Assembly (NCBI GenBank): GCA_904424815.1
Contig: CAJGBI010000001.1
Coordinates: 1,445,671 to 1,509,670, forward strand
Source of the DNA: Puniceicoccaceae bacterium Marseille-Q1082
GTDB lineage: Bacteria; Verrucomicrobiota; Verrucomicrobiia; Opitutales; Intestinicryptomonadaceae
Length of the DNA stretch: 64,000 nucleotides
Direction of reading: 5' to 3'
Shown: positions 63,775 through 64,000 of the stretch, in pieces
Layout: the number at the start of each line of letters is the position of its first letter
Position numbering within the stretch: position 1 is the first letter of the stretch
Made by a program: the position numbers and the translations under genes
Notes under the pieces: generated by a model
What the model was told of the DNA's origin: nothing
Databases searched by the model: none
Seen by the model: only the letters and a program-made list of their open reading frames with translations

Positions 63775-63974
63775 TAGAAATCTCCCAGTCTGCGTTTTAC
63801 TCCGTTTACTCCTTGGGGCTTATTTGGATTATGCTTATAGGAGTTTATCTTTGCATATGTAGGGCTTATAGTCGGCGTCTCCTTATGGGAGCATATATCG
63901 CCTTCGGTTATCGGTTTCTTGTTTATTAGGGCATCAACTATCTCCCTTAAAACCTCTATCGGGATTTCCGTCAC
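63774..63974 (-). CDS. Phage protein, possibly cut by the window edge
   Basis: The visible frame from a GTG at 63974 gives 66 residues ('TEIPIEVLREIVDALINKKP'). The reading frame stays open to the right edge, so the real start may be outside. It shares one base with the start of the HAD-like gene. Function unknown. Confidence 0.45.
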   Translation of the reverse strand: MTEIPIEVLREIVDALINKKPITEGDICSHKETPTISPTYAKINSYKHNPNKPQGVNGVKRRLGDF

Positions 63975-64000
63975 TGTGTAAATTAAGCCATAGAGGTTCT

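Larger units (their letters stand above)
37952..64000 (-). mobile_element. Prophage, lambda-type head and packaging module; extends past the right edge
   Basis: The genes are packed tightly on the minus strand in the order DNA-modification genes, terminase, portal, protease, scaffold, capsid, tail, fibres and lysis. No integrase is in the window, so the other end and the attachment sites lie to the right. The left boundary is set by the last lysis-type gene and is approximate. Three genes on the plus strand look like cargo. Base composition is AT-richer than the core genome. Confidence 0.9.

Noticed and set aside
37952-64000. Full reassignment of TAG to an amino acid throughout the prophage
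   Set aside because: TAG is the stop of the gene ending at 53884, directly before a terminator, and also ends the PEP-CTERM gene right after its sorting tail and the gene ending at 43953 in a frame unlike the next gene. Suppression or decay remain possible.
1-64000. CRISPR arrays
   Set aside because: No series of regularly spaced direct repeats with unique spacers was seen; the repeats found are hairpin modules or tandem units of a different kind.

Overview
The window looks like a chromosome segment of a Gram-negative Verrucomicrobiota bacterium, probably Opitutae-like. This is inferred from gene content: lipid A genes including an LpxC-FabZ fusion, Lol lipoprotein export, several PEP-CTERM proteins, a GH50-like agarase and a DUF4838 glycosidase-like protein. 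The first 29 kb are GC-rich. From about 29 kb onward the sequence becomes AT-richer and accessory in character. No rRNA gene or CRISPR array was seen, and one tRNA was found.

Core region (1-29 kb). It opens with the 3' end of dnaN. A hypothetical membrane protein and a DUF4838 protein follow, then a large PEP-CTERM protein, lpxK with an upstream periplasmic protein, a DUF6941-like protein and a secreted esterase. An operon lysS-lolC/E-lolD follows on the minus strand, then lpxC/fabZ-lpxA on the plus strand. Between lpxA and a LysM gene lies a 7.8-kb block bracketed by long inverted repeats. The repeats carry an identical copy of the 3' end of the agarase gene, and between them sit the agarase body, folD, a lipoprotein and an AspT/YidE-type transporter. 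purH, tRNA-Glu, a 51-residue His/Gly-rich peptide and an arginase-family gene complete the region.

Accessory region (29-38 kb). A LemA/DUF3137 pair is followed by small AT-rich genes for secreted or membrane proteins. An IS30-family element here is broken by an ISL3-family insertion with a recognisable target duplication. Just before the prophage is a non-coding stretch holding repeated TGTCTAACAC motifs.

Prophage (about 37.9 kb to beyond the right edge). The genes run almost entirely on the minus strand. Read in transcription order they are ParB-like and HAD-like genes, a ParB-ParB-methyltransferase fusion, a CmoA-like methyltransferase, a lambda-type packaging and head module (terminase GpA, gpW-like, portal GpB, S49 protease, scaffold, capsid), a HigBA toxin-antitoxin pair, tail genes, collagen-repeat and tail-fibre genes, and holin-like genes. 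Three genes on the opposite strand look like cargo: a DUF4143 ATPase, a four-helix membrane protein and a PEP-CTERM surface protein.

The most notable observations are: (1) the PEP-CTERM cargo gene has a promoter whose -35 and -10 boxes are separated by a run of 16 G, the layout of a phase-variable switch; (2) in-frame TAG codons interrupt three otherwise intact genes (capsid, a tail gene and that PEP-CTERM gene); (3) nine prophage genes share TTGACA exactly 14-15 bases before the start codon, in place of a Shine-Dalgarno site; (4) the large inverted repeat can in principle flip a 5.3-kb segment while always rebuilding an intact agarase; (5) a small hairpin module from those repeats also sits inside the coding start of a phage HAD-like gene.
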